Assembly: GCF_000496755.2 (NCBI RefSeq)
Contig: NZ_AYKS02000012.1
Span: forward strand, 1 to 63,140
Reading direction: 5' to 3'
Source of the DNA: Serratia sp. DD3
Lineage (GTDB): Bacteria > Pseudomonadota > Gammaproteobacteria > Enterobacterales > Enterobacteriaceae
DNA length: 63,140 nt
The notes below the pieces were generated by a model, which did not search any database, was not told the origin of the DNA, and saw only the letters and a list, made by a program, of their open reading frames with translations. Of this stretch, positions 35,222 to 45,478 are shown one piece after another. Each line of letters begins with the position of its first letter. Position 1 is the stretch's first letter. The translations under genes were made by a program, and so were the position numbers.

Positions 35222-36913
35222 ATGTCTGAACACAGCAGACCGGACAATATTGTCATCGGACTCGACTTCGGTAGCGATTCGGTCAGAGCACTTGCCGTGC
35301 GTTGCCACGATGGTGCCGAACTGGAAACCCAGGTTGTCTATTACCCACGCTGGCAAGCGGGAAAGTATTGCCAGCCGCAGCACAACCAATTCCGTCATCA
35401 CCCACTCGATTATCTGGAATCGATGGAGCAGGCAGTGGTGCAGGTGGTGAATAAGCTCACCCCAGCACAACGGGCGGCAATCTGCGGTATCGGCGTGGAC
35501 AGCACGGGCTCAACGCCAGCGCCGATTGATAAACAAGGGCGTGTCTTGGCCCTGCGCCCGGAATTTGCCGACAACCCCAATGCTATGTTTGTGTTGTGGA
35601 AAGACCACACTGCCATTGAAGAAGCCGAAGCGTTCACCGCACTTTGCCATAACGGCCGCTTTACCGATTACAGCCGCTACATTGGGGGAATTTATTCCTC
35701 GGAGTGGTTTTGGGCCAAGATCCTGCATGTTTCCCGTGTGGATGCCGCCGTGCGGGCTGCGGCCTGCAACTGGATTGAGTTATGCGACTGGGTGCCCGCC
35801 ATTTTGAGCGGCACCCAGGCCCCGGCAGATATCAAGCGCGGGCGCTGTGCTGCCGGTCATAAGTCTTTGTGGAACCCCGACTGGGGTGGTTTACCCGCCG
35901 CCGACTTCCTTAATGCGCTGGATCCGCTACTCACCGAGCAACTGGATAGCCCGCTATTTACCGACAGTTGGACGGCGGATATTCCTGTTGGCACCCTGAC
36001 AGCGGAGTGGGCGGAACGCTTACAGCTGAGTGATAAAGTGGTGGTGGCGGGTGGTGCCTTTGACTGCCATATGGGGGCCGTTGGGGCAGGTGCCGGCAAA
36101 CATGCGCTGGTGAAAGTGATAGGGACTTCTACCTGCGACATCCTGATGGCCGACCACGCCACCATTGGCGAACGCGCTATCGCTGGCATCTGCGGCCAAG
36201 TAGATGGCAGTGCTGTGCCAGGGATGGTGGGGCTGGAAGCAGGCCAATCAGCCTTTGGTGATATCTACGCCTGGTATCAACGCCAGTTGGGCTGGCCGTT
36301 AGACCAACTCGCCGAGCAATATCCCGAATTGCGCAGTGCCATAGAAGCGCACAAGCAGCAAATCTTGCCCGACCTTGCCGCCGCCTGGGAGCAACAATTG
36401 TCGCTGCCCCATTTGCCGGTGGTGCTTGACTGGTTTAATGGTCGCCGAACCCCTTATGCCAACCAACGTCTGCAAGGCACCATTACCGGGCTCAACCTCA
36501 GTACCGATGCCCCCACGCTGTTTGGTGCGCTGGTCGCCTCCACCGCATTTGGCGCACGTAGCATTATGGAGTGCATGACCAGCCAGCAAGTCGCGGTAGA
36601 ACAGGTGATCGCGCTGGGGGGGATCGCGCGTAAATCCCCCACCATCATGCAAACCTGTGCTGATGTGATGAACCGCCCGATTCAGGTTGTGGCCTCAGAC
36701 CAATGTTGTGCGCTGGGTGCCGCCATCTTCGCCGCCGTTGCCGCAGGGGTTTATGCCGATGTGGCTAGCGCCCAGCAGCATATGGCCAGTGCTGTGGAAC
36801 GCATTCACCAGCCGCAACCACAACGCGTCGCTGACTATGAGCGACTCTATCAACGTTACCTTGCCTGGGGTGCGGCGGCAGAACCGCTCTACAACCAAGG
36901 AGTGGCACGATGA
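35222..36913 (+). CDS. araB: L-ribulokinase AraB
   Basis: AraB phosphorylates L-ribulose to L-ribulose 5-phosphate with ATP. It is 563 residues of the FGGY kinase fold. Motifs are [16 protein letters not shown] at the start, [42 protein letters not shown], and [20 protein letters not shown] near the end. ATG 35222 follows TCAGGAGCC. The stop overlaps the araD start by four bases (ATGA). It is the first gene of araBDA, divergent from araF across 362 bp. Confidence 0.96.
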   Translation: MSEHSRPDNIVIGLDFGSDSVRALAVRCHDGAELETQVVYYPRWQAGKYCQPQHNQFRHHPLDYLESMEQAVVQVVNKLTPAQRAAICGIGVDSTGSTPAPIDKQGRVLALRPEFADNPNAMFVLWKDHTAIEEAEAFTALCHNGRFTDYSRYIGGIYSSEWFWAKILHVSRVDAAVRAAACNWIELCDWVPAILSGTQAPADIKRGRCAAGHKSLWNPDWGGLPAADFLNALDPLLTEQLDSPLFTDSWTADIPVGTLTAEWAERLQLSDKVVVAGGAFDCHMGAVGAGAGKHALVKVIGTSTCDILMADHATIGERAIAGICGQVDGSAVPGMVGLEAGQSAFGDIYAWYQRQLGWPLDQLAEQYPELRSAIEAHKQQILPDLAAAWEQQLSLPHLPVVLDWFNGRRTPYANQRLQGTITGLNLSTDAPTLFGALVASTAFGARSIMECMTSQQVAVEQVIALGGIARKSPTIMQTCADVMNRPIQVVASDQCCALGAAIFAAVAAGVYADVASAQQHMASAVERIHQPQPQRVADYERLYQRYLAWGAAAEPLYNQGVAR

Positions 36914-37608
36914 ACCTTCGCACACTTAAAGAGCAGGTACTCACCGCCAATCTGGATCTGCCCCGCCATCATCTAGTGACTTTTACCTGGGGCAATGTGA
37001 GCGGGATTGATCGTGAGCGCAATCTGGTGGTGATCAAACCCAGTGGTGTCAGTTACGACAAAATGCAACTGAATGACCTGGTGGTGCTTGATCTGGCCGG
37101 TCAGCAAATCGAAGGGGAATTACGCCCCTCTTCCGACACCGCGACTCATCTGGTGCTTTATCGGCACTATCCTGATCTCGGGGGGGTGGTACATACCCAC
37201 TCCACACACGCCACCGCCTGGGCCCAAGCAGGCTGCGCCATCCCGATTTTTGGTACCACTCAGGCTGACTATTTCAACGGTGAAATCCCCTGCTCACGTC
37301 TACTGACCCCCGGCGAGGTGGATGAAGATTACGAAGGGTTGACCGGTCATCTTATTGTCGAAACCCTGCAACAAACGCCAGTTCTCACCATGCCGGGCGT
37401 GCTGGTGGCCAACCACGGCCCGTTCAGTTGGGGTAAAGACGCCGATGATGCCGTACACAACGCGGTGGTACTGGAAGAAATCGCACGCATGGCCTGGCTC
37501 ACCCGCCAGATCAATCCGCAAGCGACCCCATTGCCCAACTATCTGCTGCACAAGCACTACCAACGCAAACATGGCAAACACGCCTACTACGGCCAGACAA
37601 AAGCTTAA
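36910..37608 (+). CDS. araD: L-ribulose-5-phosphate 4-epimerase AraD
   Basis: AraD converts L-ribulose 5-phosphate to D-xylulose 5-phosphate, which enters the pentose phosphate pathway. The 232-residue class II aldolase-type enzyme shows [45 protein letters not shown] (Zn ligands of the H-x-H motif) and [13 protein letters not shown]. It overlaps araB by 4 bp and ends 15 bp before araA, so the order is araB-araD-araA, not the E. coli araB-araA-araD. A 29-bp piece of this gene (37041-37069) recurs at 49261-49289. Confidence 0.96.
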   Translation: MNLRTLKEQVLTANLDLPRHHLVTFTWGNVSGIDRERNLVVIKPSGVSYDKMQLNDLVVLDLAGQQIEGELRPSSDTATHLVLYRHYPDLGGVVHTHSTHATAWAQAGCAIPIFGTTQADYFNGEIPCSRLLTPGEVDEDYEGLTGHLIVETLQQTPVLTMPGVLVANHGPFSWGKDADDAVHNAVVLEEIARMAWLTRQINPQATPLPNYLLHKHYQRKHGKHAYYGQTKA

Positions 37609-37623
37609 CCCAAGGAGATAACG

Positions 37624-39123
37624 ATGGAATTGATGAAACAGCTCGAAGTATGGCTGCTGGTGGGTAGCCAGCATCTTTATGGTGCCACCACGCTGAAACA
37701 GGTTGCCGACCATGCTCACACCATCACCAACCTGCTGAATGAACGCGCGGGGCTACCCATTAAAATCGTGCTCAAACCCACCGGCACCACACTTGATGAA
37801 ATCAGCCGCGTCGCCCGTGATGCCAACCACGGCGAACAGTGCGTGGGGCTGATGGTATGGATGCACACCTTCTCACCGGCCAAGATGTGGATCCCGGCGC
37901 TCAGCCAGTTGCAGAAACCCTTGCTACAGTTTCACACCCAGTTCAACCGCGATCTGCCCTGGAGCGAGATCGACATGGACTTTATGAACCTCAACCAGAC
38001 TGCCCACGGTGGCCGCGAGTTTGGCTTTATGGGGGCTCGCTTGCGGTTGCCACGCACCATTGTTGTGGGTTACTGGCAAGATGAAGAGGTGCATCGCAAA
38101 ATTGCTAACTGGATGCGCATCGCCGCCGCCATTTATGATAGCCGCCAGATGAAGATCGCCCGTTTTGGTGACAATATGCGTAACGTCGCCGTCACCGAGG
38201 GCGATAAAATTGAAGCGCAGATCAAGTTTGGCTATCAAGTAAACTACCACCCAGTGGGTGACTTGGTCAGTGTGATCAACGCGGTGCCCGAAGCCGATAT
38301 CGAGGCGCTGCTGGCAGAATATGAGCAGAGTTATACCCTGACCCAAGCGGTACAGCCAGGGGCCGCGCTGCGTAGTCATTTATATCAAGCAGCACGGCAA
38401 GAACTGGGAATAAAACAGTTCCTCACTGCGGGTGGCTTCTCGGCTTTTACCACCACCTTTGAAGACCTCTATGGCATGCACCAACTGCCGGGCCTTGCTT
38501 GCCAACGCCTGATGCAACAAGGCTTCGGTTTTGCCGCAGAGGGCGATTGGAAAACCGCAGCGCTGCTGCGCACCATCAAGGTAATGGGTCATGGCCTGCC
38601 GGGTGGCAGCTCATTTATGGAGGATTACACCTACCATCTTGAAGCTGGTAATAAGCTGGTGCTGGGCTCGCACATGCTGGAAGTGTGCCCTTCCATTGCT
38701 GCCGCCAAACCGGTGCTCGACGCTCAGCATCTGGGGATTGGCAACAAAGCCGCACCAGCACGTCTGCTGTTTGCCGCCCCGGCGGGCAAAGCGGTCAATG
38801 CCAGCCTGATTGATATGGGTAATCGCTTCCGTCTGGTGGTGAATCAGTTAGAGGTGGTGGATTTGCCTGAAGCAATGCCAAAACTCCCGGTGGCCAGTGC
38901 CTTGTGGCGTGCCATGCCGGATCTGGAAACCAGTGCTGAAGCCTGGATCCTGGCGGGTGCCGCCCACCATTCAGTATTTACCCAGTCGGTGGATATCGCC
39001 CAATTGCGCAACTTTGCCGAGATAATGGGCATTGAATGTGTGGTCATTGATGAAGAAACCCGCATTCCTGACTTCAAACAAGCGCTACAGTGGAATGAGG
39101 TTTATTACAAGATTTGTCATTAG
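37624..39123 (+). CDS. araA: L-arabinose isomerase AraA
   Basis: AraA isomerises L-arabinose to L-ribulose with Mn2+. It is 499 residues (500 in E. coli). Conserved stretches include [13 protein letters not shown] at the start, [58 protein letters not shown] and [26 protein letters not shown] lies 8 bp before the ATG. It is the last gene of araBDA and faces the iac operon. Confidence 0.96.
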   Translation: MELMKQLEVWLLVGSQHLYGATTLKQVADHAHTITNLLNERAGLPIKIVLKPTGTTLDEISRVARDANHGEQCVGLMVWMHTFSPAKMWIPALSQLQKPLLQFHTQFNRDLPWSEIDMDFMNLNQTAHGGREFGFMGARLRLPRTIVVGYWQDEEVHRKIANWMRIAAAIYDSRQMKIARFGDNMRNVAVTEGDKIEAQIKFGYQVNYHPVGDLVSVINAVPEADIEALLAEYEQSYTLTQAVQPGAALRSHLYQAARQELGIKQFLTAGGFSAFTTTFEDLYGMHQLPGLACQRLMQQGFGFAAEGDWKTAALLRTIKVMGHGLPGGSSFMEDYTYHLEAGNKLVLGSHMLEVCPSIAAAKPVLDAQHLGIGNKAAPARLLFAAPAGKAVNASLIDMGNRFRLVVNQLEVVDLPEAMPKLPVASALWRAMPDLETSAEAWILAGAAHHSVFTQSVDIAQLRNFAEIMGIECVVIDEETRIPDFKQALQWNEVYYKICH

Positions 39124-39138
39124 TCGCTATTGGATTCC

Positions 39139-39182
39139 CGCCCTATTCAAGTTGCAGTTCTCGCAGTAGCTTGAATAGGGCG
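39139..39182. terminator. Hairpin between araA and iacG
   Basis: A perfect 13-bp inverted repeat (CGCCCTATTCAAG, 39139-39151, and its complement at 39170-39182) lies between two convergent genes. It may end transcripts from either side; T runs are weak. Confidence 0.55.
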
Positions 39183-39337
39183 AGGTAGATCGCCACCGAC
39201 TGCTCACAATCTGAATCCCCAGCGTAAAGGAAATCCCTTCTGAACCTGCTCCCTGTGAAACTTTGTCAATCAAAAGCGCTAAATTTCCCAAGCCGCCGGG
39301 AAGCCGATTAAGCCACACTCTATCTCACGCCTTGCGG

Positions 39338-39823
39338 TTATCCATCCAAATCATGATAGCGGCGGTTGAAGTATATCAGCCCACATGTGGATTCACTGAT
39401 ACGTACCGCCTGTACCTGACAGTAAAATACCGTGTGACTACCGACTTCGTGGAATTCATGAATAGTACAATCAAAATTGGCTATGGCCGAATTCAATACC
39501 GGTGCGCCGCTGGCTAATACTTGCCAACTATCATGAATAAAACGCTGCTCTGAGCGCAACGTGGCACTGGCAAATATCCCCGATAGATCGCGATGGTTGC
39601 CGGACAACACGTTGACACACAGCGTACCGTTTAGCTTGAAATGGGGGTTGGCAAAAGAGTTACGGTTCATGCACACCAGCAGCGTGGGGGGTTGATCGGT
39701 CACACTGCAAACCGCCGAGGCGGTAAAACCATATTTTCCTGCTGGGCCATCGGTGGTAATCACCGAGACTGCACTACCCATTTTTGCCATCGCATTACGA
39801 AATTCAGTTTGAAGTCTCATCAT
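39338..39823 (-). CDS. iacG: Flavin reductase IacG of the indole-3-acetate pathway
   Basis: The 161-residue protein belongs to the flavin reductase-like domain family (SAVSVITTDGPAGKYGFTASAV near residue 17, LLVCMNRNSF, LCVNVLSGNH). By analogy with described iac clusters it reduces flavin with NAD(P)H to supply the monooxygenase IacA. It is cytosolic. It is the last gene of the leftward iac operon, 7 bp after iacF. Two adjacent ATGs (39823 or 39820) are possible starts after AAGGAAG. The family is sure; the role is inferred from the complete cluster. Confidence 0.85.
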   Translation of the reverse strand: MMRLQTEFRNAMAKMGSAVSVITTDGPAGKYGFTASAVCSVTDQPPTLLVCMNRNSFANPHFKLNGTLCVNVLSGNHRDLSGIFASATLRSEQRFIHDSWQVLASGAPVLNSAIANFDCTIHEFHEVGSHTVFYCQVQAVRISESTCGLIYFNRRYHDLDG

Positions 39824-39830
39824 TTCTTCC

Positions 39831-40763
39831 TTATAGGTCGAGCACTAACTGCGCGCTTTTCGCGCGTGAGCAACACAATAAAATCAAATTGTTAGCCGCT
39901 TTTTCCTCATCGGTGAGATAACTATCCCGATGATCCGGTTCTCCTGCCAGCACGTCGGTCAAGCAACTGCCGCAGATCCCCTGTTTACAGGAAACACATA
40001 CTTTCAGCCCCGCTTGCGCCAAGGCTTCGACAATGCTCTGATTCTCTGCAACGTGTACCTGGGTGCCGCTGCGGGCCAGGGTGACGTCAAAGGCCATCCC
40101 CCGCATTTCCACCTCAGCCGAAAAACACTCTTGGTGAATACGCTCGTGGCAATAGCCCAAGACGATCGCCTGCTCAGTAACCGCCGTCATCAAGCGTTGC
40201 GGGCCGCAGACATAGACATGGGTATTTTCTGGCACATCCGTCAGGGTTGGGGTTAGTGCCAGACGTTGCTCGTCGCTGAAATACAGCCGGACTTGGCTGG
40301 CATAAGGGGCATGCTCCAACATATCCACAAAGGCGGCCTGTCGTCGGCTGCGGGCGCAGTAATGAAGGGTAAAGGATCGACCAGCGGAATAGAGCGTTGC
40401 CGCCATCGCCAGCATGGGCGTAATACCAATACCCCCGCCAATCAATAGACTGTGAGCCGCATTGGGCTCCAGCTCAAACAGATTGCGCGGTGGGCTCACG
40501 CGCACTTCATCCCCTGGCTGCAAAGCATGCGCCGCCAGAGAACCGCCCTGTGATTGAGTGGCTTTCAGTATGCCCAGTTGGTAGTGATAGCGATCGGCTG
40601 GATCGCTACACAGTGAATAAGGGCGAACCAGATCGTTCCCCAGATGGAGATCAAGATGTGCTCCGGCGGCAAAACCGGGCAACTCTCTGCCTGCTGGATC
40701 ACCCAAGGTGAGCAGGACAACATCACCCTGCAATTTTCGGGCAATAATATTTAATATCAACAT
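39831..40763 (-). CDS. iacF: Dioxygenase reductase IacF (ferredoxin-NAD(P)H reductase type)
   Basis: The 310-residue electron-transfer protein of the phthalate dioxygenase reductase type has three parts. An N-terminal flavin-binding barrel has RPYSLCSDPADRYHYQ. An NAD-binding middle has LIGGGIGITPMLAMA and VYVCGPQRLMTAV. A C-terminal plant-type [2Fe-2S] domain has CVSCKQGICGSCLTDV and a further Cys near LLCCSRA. It should feed electrons from NADH to the Rieske oxygenase IacCD. It lies 17 bp after iacE. Confidence 0.87.
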   Translation of the reverse strand: MLILNIIARKLQGDVVLLTLGDPAGRELPGFAAGAHLDLHLGNDLVRPYSLCSDPADRYHYQLGILKATQSQGGSLAAHALQPGDEVRVSPPRNLFELEPNAAHSLLIGGGIGITPMLAMAATLYSAGRSFTLHYCARSRRQAAFVDMLEHAPYASQVRLYFSDEQRLALTPTLTDVPENTHVYVCGPQRLMTAVTEQAIVLGYCHERIHQECFSAEVEMRGMAFDVTLARSGTQVHVAENQSIVEALAQAGLKVCVSCKQGICGSCLTDVLAGEPDHRDSYLTDEEKAANNLILLCCSRAKSAQLVLDL

Positions 40764-40780
40764 ATTGACTCCTTTATGCC

Positions 40781-41521
40781 TTAGCGCATAAACAACCCGC
40801 CGTTGATATCCCAGGTGGCACCCGTGACAAAGGCCGCCTGTGGTGAGGCTAATAACGCCACCACCTGCGCCACAAACTCGGCATCCCCCAACTTGCCTAC
40901 CGGGATCATCTGCAATAACCCCGCCAGCTTTTCTGGTGGTACTAACGCATGAACCGACGGTAAATCCATTGGGCCCGGTGCAATCGCATTTACGGTGACG
41001 CCGGACTGACTCAATTCACGGGCGAAGACCTTAGTCAGCGTCAGAATGCCGCCCTTAGAAGCCGCATAGTGTGCCCCAGAGGCGGTTCCCCCATTTTGCC
41101 CCGCCAACGAGGCCAGATTGATAATTCGACCATAGCCCCGTTCGGCGAAATAACGCCCCATGATCTGGCAACTGACAAAAGTGCCGCGCAGGTTGGTGCT
41201 GAGTACCTGGTCAAACTCATCGGGTTTGATGTCCATCACCGGGGTTGCCAAGGTCAGCGCAGCGTTGTTAACCAACACCTCCAGGCTACCGAAGCGCTCT
41301 AACGTGGCTGCCAGTGCCTGTTCAACGTCTTGCACCTGGCGGATATCCAACCCCAGTGCTAATACGCGATCCCCATGACTATCCAGCAGGTGAGCGGCTT
41401 GCTGTACCCGTTGAAGGTTCACATCGGTTAACACCAGCTGAAAACCCTGCTGTAACAGATGGGTCGCGATAATATTACCCAAGCCTGAAGCAGCACCGGT
41501 GACTAATGCGGTTTGTATCAT
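40781..41521 (-). CDS. iacE: Short-chain dehydrogenase/reductase IacE
   Basis: The protein has 246 residues from ATG 41521 (AAGGAG upstream). The SDR fold is complete: cofactor loop TGAASGLGNIIA, NNAALTLATPV, catalytic Ser before YAASKGGILTLTK (Tyr-x-x-x-Lys), and a C-terminal VTGATWDINGGLFM. In described iac pathways IacE acts on the 2-hydroxy intermediate that leads to dioxindole-3-acetate; that role is transferred from knowledge, not seen here. It starts 10 bp after iacD ends. Confidence 0.85.
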   Translation of the reverse strand: MIQTALVTGAASGLGNIIATHLLQQGFQLVLTDVNLQRVQQAAHLLDSHGDRVLALGLDIRQVQDVEQALAATLERFGSLEVLVNNAALTLATPVMDIKPDEFDQVLSTNLRGTFVSCQIMGRYFAERGYGRIINLASLAGQNGGTASGAHYAASKGGILTLTKVFARELSQSGVTVNAIAPGPMDLPSVHALVPPEKLAGLLQMIPVGKLGDAEFVAQVVALLASPQAAFVTGATWDINGGLFMR

Positions 41522-41531
41522 GACTTGCTCC

Positions 41532-42017
41532 TTAGAGGATGTAACCGATGCTGTGCAACACATCATCGCTATTAATCAGGCGGATGGTTTTTTGCTGAAT
41601 TAACCACTGATTACCCTGTGGCAATAGGTGGTAAGTGACGTTGGCTGCATAGTGTCGGCTGTTGCCCTTACGGTGTTCCCACAAAGATTGAGCACAGCGC
41701 ACCACCACCAGATGCTCGTCTGCTTCCAGTAGGCGGAAGCGCGATAGTGTGCGCAGCGTGCGGGCGCGTGGCGTGGTGGAAATAGATTCGCCGCTGTCGA
41801 GCCGGTGTATCCGTTTCATCCGCATCTGGTGATCGTCATAGGCATAGTTAAGGCTATTTTTAAAATCGGTTTCCTGCGGATCAATGGGGATCACATACAA
41901 CCCTTCAGGTTGCCAGAGCGCCAACCAAGCATTGAAGTCGCCTTGGTCGAGCAAATCACCCTCCAGATTAATCAGCCTGATGGCACTGAACAGCAACGCG
42001 TTAGAGGTTTCCATCAT
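41532..42017 (-). CDS. iacD: Ring-hydroxylating dioxygenase small subunit IacD
   Basis: The 161-residue protein has the NTF2-like fold of dioxygenase beta subunits (LALWQPEGLYVIPIDP, then RTLSRFRLLEADEHLVVVRC). It has no metal centre and builds the alpha-beta hexamer. ATG 42017 overlaps the iacC stop by four bases (ATGA) after GGAGAA, so subunit synthesis is coupled. A longer reading into iacC is not needed. Confidence 0.87.
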   Translation of the reverse strand: MMETSNALLFSAIRLINLEGDLLDQGDFNAWLALWQPEGLYVIPIDPQETDFKNSLNYAYDDHQMRMKRIHRLDSGESISTTPRARTLRTLSRFRLLEADEHLVVVRCAQSLWEHRKGNSRHYAANVTYHLLPQGNQWLIQQKTIRLINSDDVLHSIGYIL

Positions 42018-43315
42018 GAGTTCTCCGTCATCAGTTTTTTCCACATCTGGTAGGCAGCCCTCATCCCGGTTTCCGCGCTGACATCGCTGCGCAGGCCGTC
42101 GGCGGTAGGCTGTTCATCAGCGAGCCCACGGTTTAGCATGATCCACAAACTGTCCCCGGCGGTAGCGCCATGTTGCACCCGCTCCCAGGCTTCGGAGTCA
42201 TCTGGCGTGCCAAACCCCATCGGCCCCTGAAAGTGTTCATGCATCCGTAGGCGTGCCTGATTGGCAATGTCCGGCCCGCCGTCCATGGTGATAACCGCAT
42301 GATGAATTTCAGTTTCATTCACCGAGAGCGGTTGCAGCACCCGGAAAAACGCCATCGAACAGGCGATATTGGGGAAGATATTCAGGTTGAACCCGGAACC
42401 ACCGACAGCACGCACAATGCGGCGTACCTGCTGTTCGTCATGATCCTGGCGCAGTGCCTCAGCCAGTTCAAGAAAGCGCTCAGGGATGGGCGCATCCAGG
42501 TTAGCATCCAGATCGACCAACTCAGGGATCATCACCATCACGCTGTGGCCGTTGCCCAGATCTTCGACATAACCACTGCCGCCGACAAAGTTGAGCATCT
42601 CTTCGGTTTGTTTATTGACAGAGCTTAAAAAGGAACGATGTACCACGGGGAAGTGATAACCATCAGTGGTGTTCTCCAACTGGATTTTCCAATTGCCAGG
42701 AAAGCGGAAACGATGAGCCGGCCCAGTTTTAACCGGATAACCCGCTCCCTGTTTCATAAACAGATCGATCCACTTTTTGGCCGCTCCCAGGTAATCGTCA
42801 AGCGGTTCGATATTTGCATTGAAGGTGGCAAAGATCATTCCGGCGTATTGCTCGGTACGCAACTGCACCAGCCCCAGTTCGGCTTTGTCCAGTTGGTCAG
42901 CATAACTTTCAGGATGCGGTACGCCACGCAGGCTACCATCCAGCGCATAGCCCCAACCGTGGTACGGGCAAACAAAGCTGTTGGTTTTACCCGTGCGCTG
43001 TTCACATACCGTTGCCGCCCGGTGACGGCAGCGGTTGAGCAGAGTGCGGATTTCTCCTTTGCGGTCACGCACCACAATCACCGGCTGCGTGGCAATTTCA
43101 GTGGTCTTAAAGCTGCCGCTTTCCGGTAGTTCGCTGATATGAGCCACCCATACCCAGGTTCTGCGGAAGATCCGCTCCAACTCAAGCTCAAACAGTTCTG
43201 CGGAGGTATACAGCGAGGTATGTACCCGGTCTGCTTTAACCAACGCGGCAATCTCAGCGTTGCTGGGCGCTGTCGCTTCGAGGTTTTTTACTGCAATAGC
43301 GTGCTGACAAGACAT
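42014..43315 (-). CDS. iacC: Rieske ring-hydroxylating dioxygenase large subunit IacC
   Basis: The 433-residue alpha subunit shows the Rieske [2Fe-2S] ligands in CRHRAATVCEQ...FVCPYHGWGYALDG and the mononuclear iron site region FPGNWKIQLENTTDGYHFPVVHRSF (two His, with a later Asp). With IacD and IacF it oxygenates the indole-acetate-derived ring on the way to catechol (inferred from the cluster). ATG 43315 with AAGGGA upstream is preferred; a TTG 24 bp earlier overlaps iacI. Confidence 0.9.
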   Translation of the reverse strand: MSCQHAIAVKNLEATAPSNAEIAALVKADRVHTSLYTSAELFELELERIFRRTWVWVAHISELPESGSFKTTEIATQPVIVVRDRKGEIRTLLNRCRHRAATVCEQRTGKTNSFVCPYHGWGYALDGSLRGVPHPESYADQLDKAELGLVQLRTEQYAGMIFATFNANIEPLDDYLGAAKKWIDLFMKQGAGYPVKTGPAHRFRFPGNWKIQLENTTDGYHFPVVHRSFLSSVNKQTEEMLNFVGGSGYVEDLGNGHSVMVMIPELVDLDANLDAPIPERFLELAEALRQDHDEQQVRRIVRAVGGSGFNLNIFPNIACSMAFFRVLQPLSVNETEIHHAVITMDGGPDIANQARLRMHEHFQGPMGFGTPDDSEAWERVQHGATAGDSLWIMLNRGLADEQPTADGLRSDVSAETGMRAAYQMWKKLMTENS

Positions 43316-43331
43316 GGTTATTCCCTTGTAC

Positions 43332-43856
43332 TTATTCAATTAGCGGTTTTTCATCAGGTACCGGTAATTCATCGGCACTGTTCCAGTGGTTCACCGGGCG
43401 GCTAAACAGATTTCGGGTAGTAAAATGAGCTATCTGCATACCGTCTTCAGCGTGCACAAACCAGGCAATAATTTCAGCCGCATTCAAGTGCGCGCTCCCC
43501 GTACTGAATGCAGAGGTTTGCAGCATCAGCCAACGGCCACGCAATCGCCTTGGTTGCTCACAGTTGATCATTTCCGAGCAAAGAAAATGAGCATTCATGG
43601 CAAAGTGGGCAGGTTGGCGAACATAGCGCAGCAGCATTGCCACAATGGCTTCACGTCCTTGATGCACACCAAGGCGGGTAGCATAAGGCTCACCAACTCC
43701 CTCCCAGCGGGCATCTGGGGTAAACAACTGCCCGGCAGCATGGACATTGTCTAGGTTGTTGAGATCGTCACACAGACGCATGTAGTCACTGATACACAAC
43801 CGTACCGCCTGCTGATCTTCTAATTGCTGTAAACGCTGAGCATCCGGTAAGTTCAT
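43332..43856 (-). CDS. iacI: SnoaL/NTF2-like protein IacI
   Basis: This 174-residue protein has the SnoaL-like fold pattern (QQLEDQQAVRLCISDYMRLC, then FTPDARWEGVGEPYATRLGV and IAHFTTRNLFSRP). It is a conserved member of iac clusters, lying between iacB and iacC as in other bacteria. A role in turnover of a pathway intermediate is likely, but its reaction is less clear than that of the neighbours. It is cytosolic, 10 bp after iacB. Confidence 0.82.
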   Translation of the reverse strand: MNLPDAQRLQQLEDQQAVRLCISDYMRLCDDLNNLDNVHAAGQLFTPDARWEGVGEPYATRLGVHQGREAIVAMLLRYVRQPAHFAMNAHFLCSEMINCEQPRRLRGRWLMLQTSAFSTGSAHLNAAEIIAWFVHAEDGMQIAHFTTRNLFSRPVNHWNSADELPVPDEKPLIE

Positions 43857-43866
43857 GGTGGCTCCG

Positions 43867-44226
43867 TTAGTGCTGTATGATCAGTTCACGGCCGATGCGG
43901 GCTTCGATCTTGCAGTATTTCCATAACTTGTAAGTACCATCGCCGACGGGGGTAGTACGGAATAAGTTGCATACCGCGTTGACGTGTTCCAGCGCATCGG
44001 CATCGGCCAGTACGTATGTCGTCCACGGCCAGCCTGACGATGGCCCGACCATAATTTGATCGTCGTCCATATTGCCAATCACCCGAATGCCTTGCATTTC
44101 CTCCATCCCTGTCATCATTGAGCCAAAGGCAGCCCATACCTGCTTGGCTTCAGGCGCAGTAGCATCAAAAAAATTCTGGTTTACGCCGATGCAAAACAGC
44201 ACCCGTAGTTTGTTTGATTGGTTCAT
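43867..44226 (-). CDS. iacB: Small conserved iac protein IacB
   Basis: The protein has 119 residues from ATG 44226 (AAGGAAC upstream). It shows an alpha-beta pattern (LRVLFCIGVNQNFFDATAPE, WTTYVLADADALEHVNAVCN) like small ferredoxin-fold EthD/muconolactone-type proteins. Its exact activity in the pathway is not established; it is recognised by position between iacA and iacI and by size. An upstream frame-open start overlaps iacA by 4 bp and is less likely. Confidence 0.78.
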   Translation of the reverse strand: MNQSNKLRVLFCIGVNQNFFDATAPEAKQVWAAFGSMMTGMEEMQGIRVIGNMDDDQIMVGPSSGWPWTTYVLADADALEHVNAVCNLFRTTPVGDGTYKLWKYCKIEARIGRELIIQH

Positions 44227-44249
44227 CTGTTGTTCCTTCTGAGTAAAAA

Positions 44250-45377
44250 TCACAAATAACCCGGCAGCGGCTTACCGCCGAAAAACACCGTACCGGCATT
44301 GATATAAGAAAGGTCACCCATAAAAGCGTGTTGAGTAATTACCAGGGTGTCGCGCACATAGCGCTGTAGTGGGCTTGTCAGTGCTATCCCACCCATACCA
44401 TTGAGTGCCAAAGCTTGACGCGCAACCTCTGCGGCCACCCGTGTGGCATGAGTAGAAGACAGGCGTAGCGCATTAATCTGTTGACAGGATGCGTCGTTAC
44501 CTACCAATAGCGCTTGCCAGACATCATCAATCGCCTGATAGAACCAAGAGCGAGCAGAGCACAGCTCAGCCTCGCAGTGGGCAATCTGGATCTGAGCCTG
44601 TGGCCGTTCGGCTAACTGCGGCGCACCGGTGACCGACTGTGAGCGATGAGCAATGGAATAGATTTCATTCAGCGCTGCGCGCGCCACACCTAGCGCCACC
44701 ACCGACAGCACCTGTGTCGCCAGGGAGAGCACCGGATAGCGGTACAACGGCCCATCCAGATTGAGTGCTGCGCCGCGAGTAAAGGTCCACTCGTGCGGGA
44801 CAAACACATCATTCACCACCAGATCGTGGCTACCGGTGCCCGCCAGCCCCACGGTGTGCCAGGTCGGATCTATCTGCACGCTGCGTTTCGGTAACACCGC
44901 CATACGTGGTAGCGATTGTCCGCCTTCCGGCATGATGCCTACACCAAAGATGGAAGCCCCCATGCAGCCACTGGCAAAGCTCCAGCGCCCGCTTACCCGG
45001 TAGCCACCATCTATCTGCGGTACTCGCTGAGGGGGAAATATGCCCCCGGCAAAGATGACGTCCGGCCCGTCACGATACAGAACCTGCAACGTATCGGTGG
45101 GCAACGCGCCAAGGTAAAACGGGCTCATACCAAAGCTCGCGACCCACCCAGCCGAACCATCGGCGGTAGCAATCTGTTCAACCAATTCACAAAATTGTGC
45201 CGGAGAACATTCATCACCGCCGTAAACCTTAGGCACTAGCGCACGGTAAACCCCGATCTGTTTAAAACGAGCAATAATATCGGCGGAAATATGACGTTGA
45301 TGCTCAAAATCCACGCTGTGAGCTGCAATATCATTCAGTAATGGAGCGATATCTTCACAAATATGTAGAGCTGACAT
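44250..45377 (-). CDS. iacA: Indole-3-acetate monooxygenase IacA (acyl-CoA dehydrogenase fold)
   Basis: IacA is a flavin-dependent monooxygenase of the acyl-CoA dehydrogenase-like group D. In described systems it begins indole-3-acetate breakdown by hydroxylating C2, using flavin reduced by IacG. The 375 residues show the fold's helical N-terminus (VPKVYGGDECSPAQFCELVE, TADGSAGWVASFG), beta middle (YRVSGRWSFASGCMGA, HTVGLAGTGSHDLVV) and C-terminal helical bundle (QALALNGMGGIALTSPLQRYVRD). AGGAGGAAGCC precedes the ATG. It lies 101 bp after iacH, so a promoter before it is possible. Confidence 0.88.
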   Translation of the reverse strand: MSALHICEDIAPLLNDIAAHSVDFEHQRHISADIIARFKQIGVYRALVPKVYGGDECSPAQFCELVEQIATADGSAGWVASFGMSPFYLGALPTDTLQVLYRDGPDVIFAGGIFPPQRVPQIDGGYRVSGRWSFASGCMGASIFGVGIMPEGGQSLPRMAVLPKRSVQIDPTWHTVGLAGTGSHDLVVNDVFVPHEWTFTRGAALNLDGPLYRYPVLSLATQVLSVVALGVARAALNEIYSIAHRSQSVTGAPQLAERPQAQIQIAHCEAELCSARSWFYQAIDDVWQALLVGNDASCQQINALRLSSTHATRVAAEVARQALALNGMGGIALTSPLQRYVRDTLVITQHAFMGDLSYINAGTVFFGGKPLPGYL

Positions 45378-45478
45378 GGCTTCCTCCTGGGTGATTTTGT
45401 GGTTAGCGAGCAGCCGAGTGCTGCCGCAGTAAACCGTACTTACTGAGTTGATTAATCTAATAATAAAGAGCAGTGCGG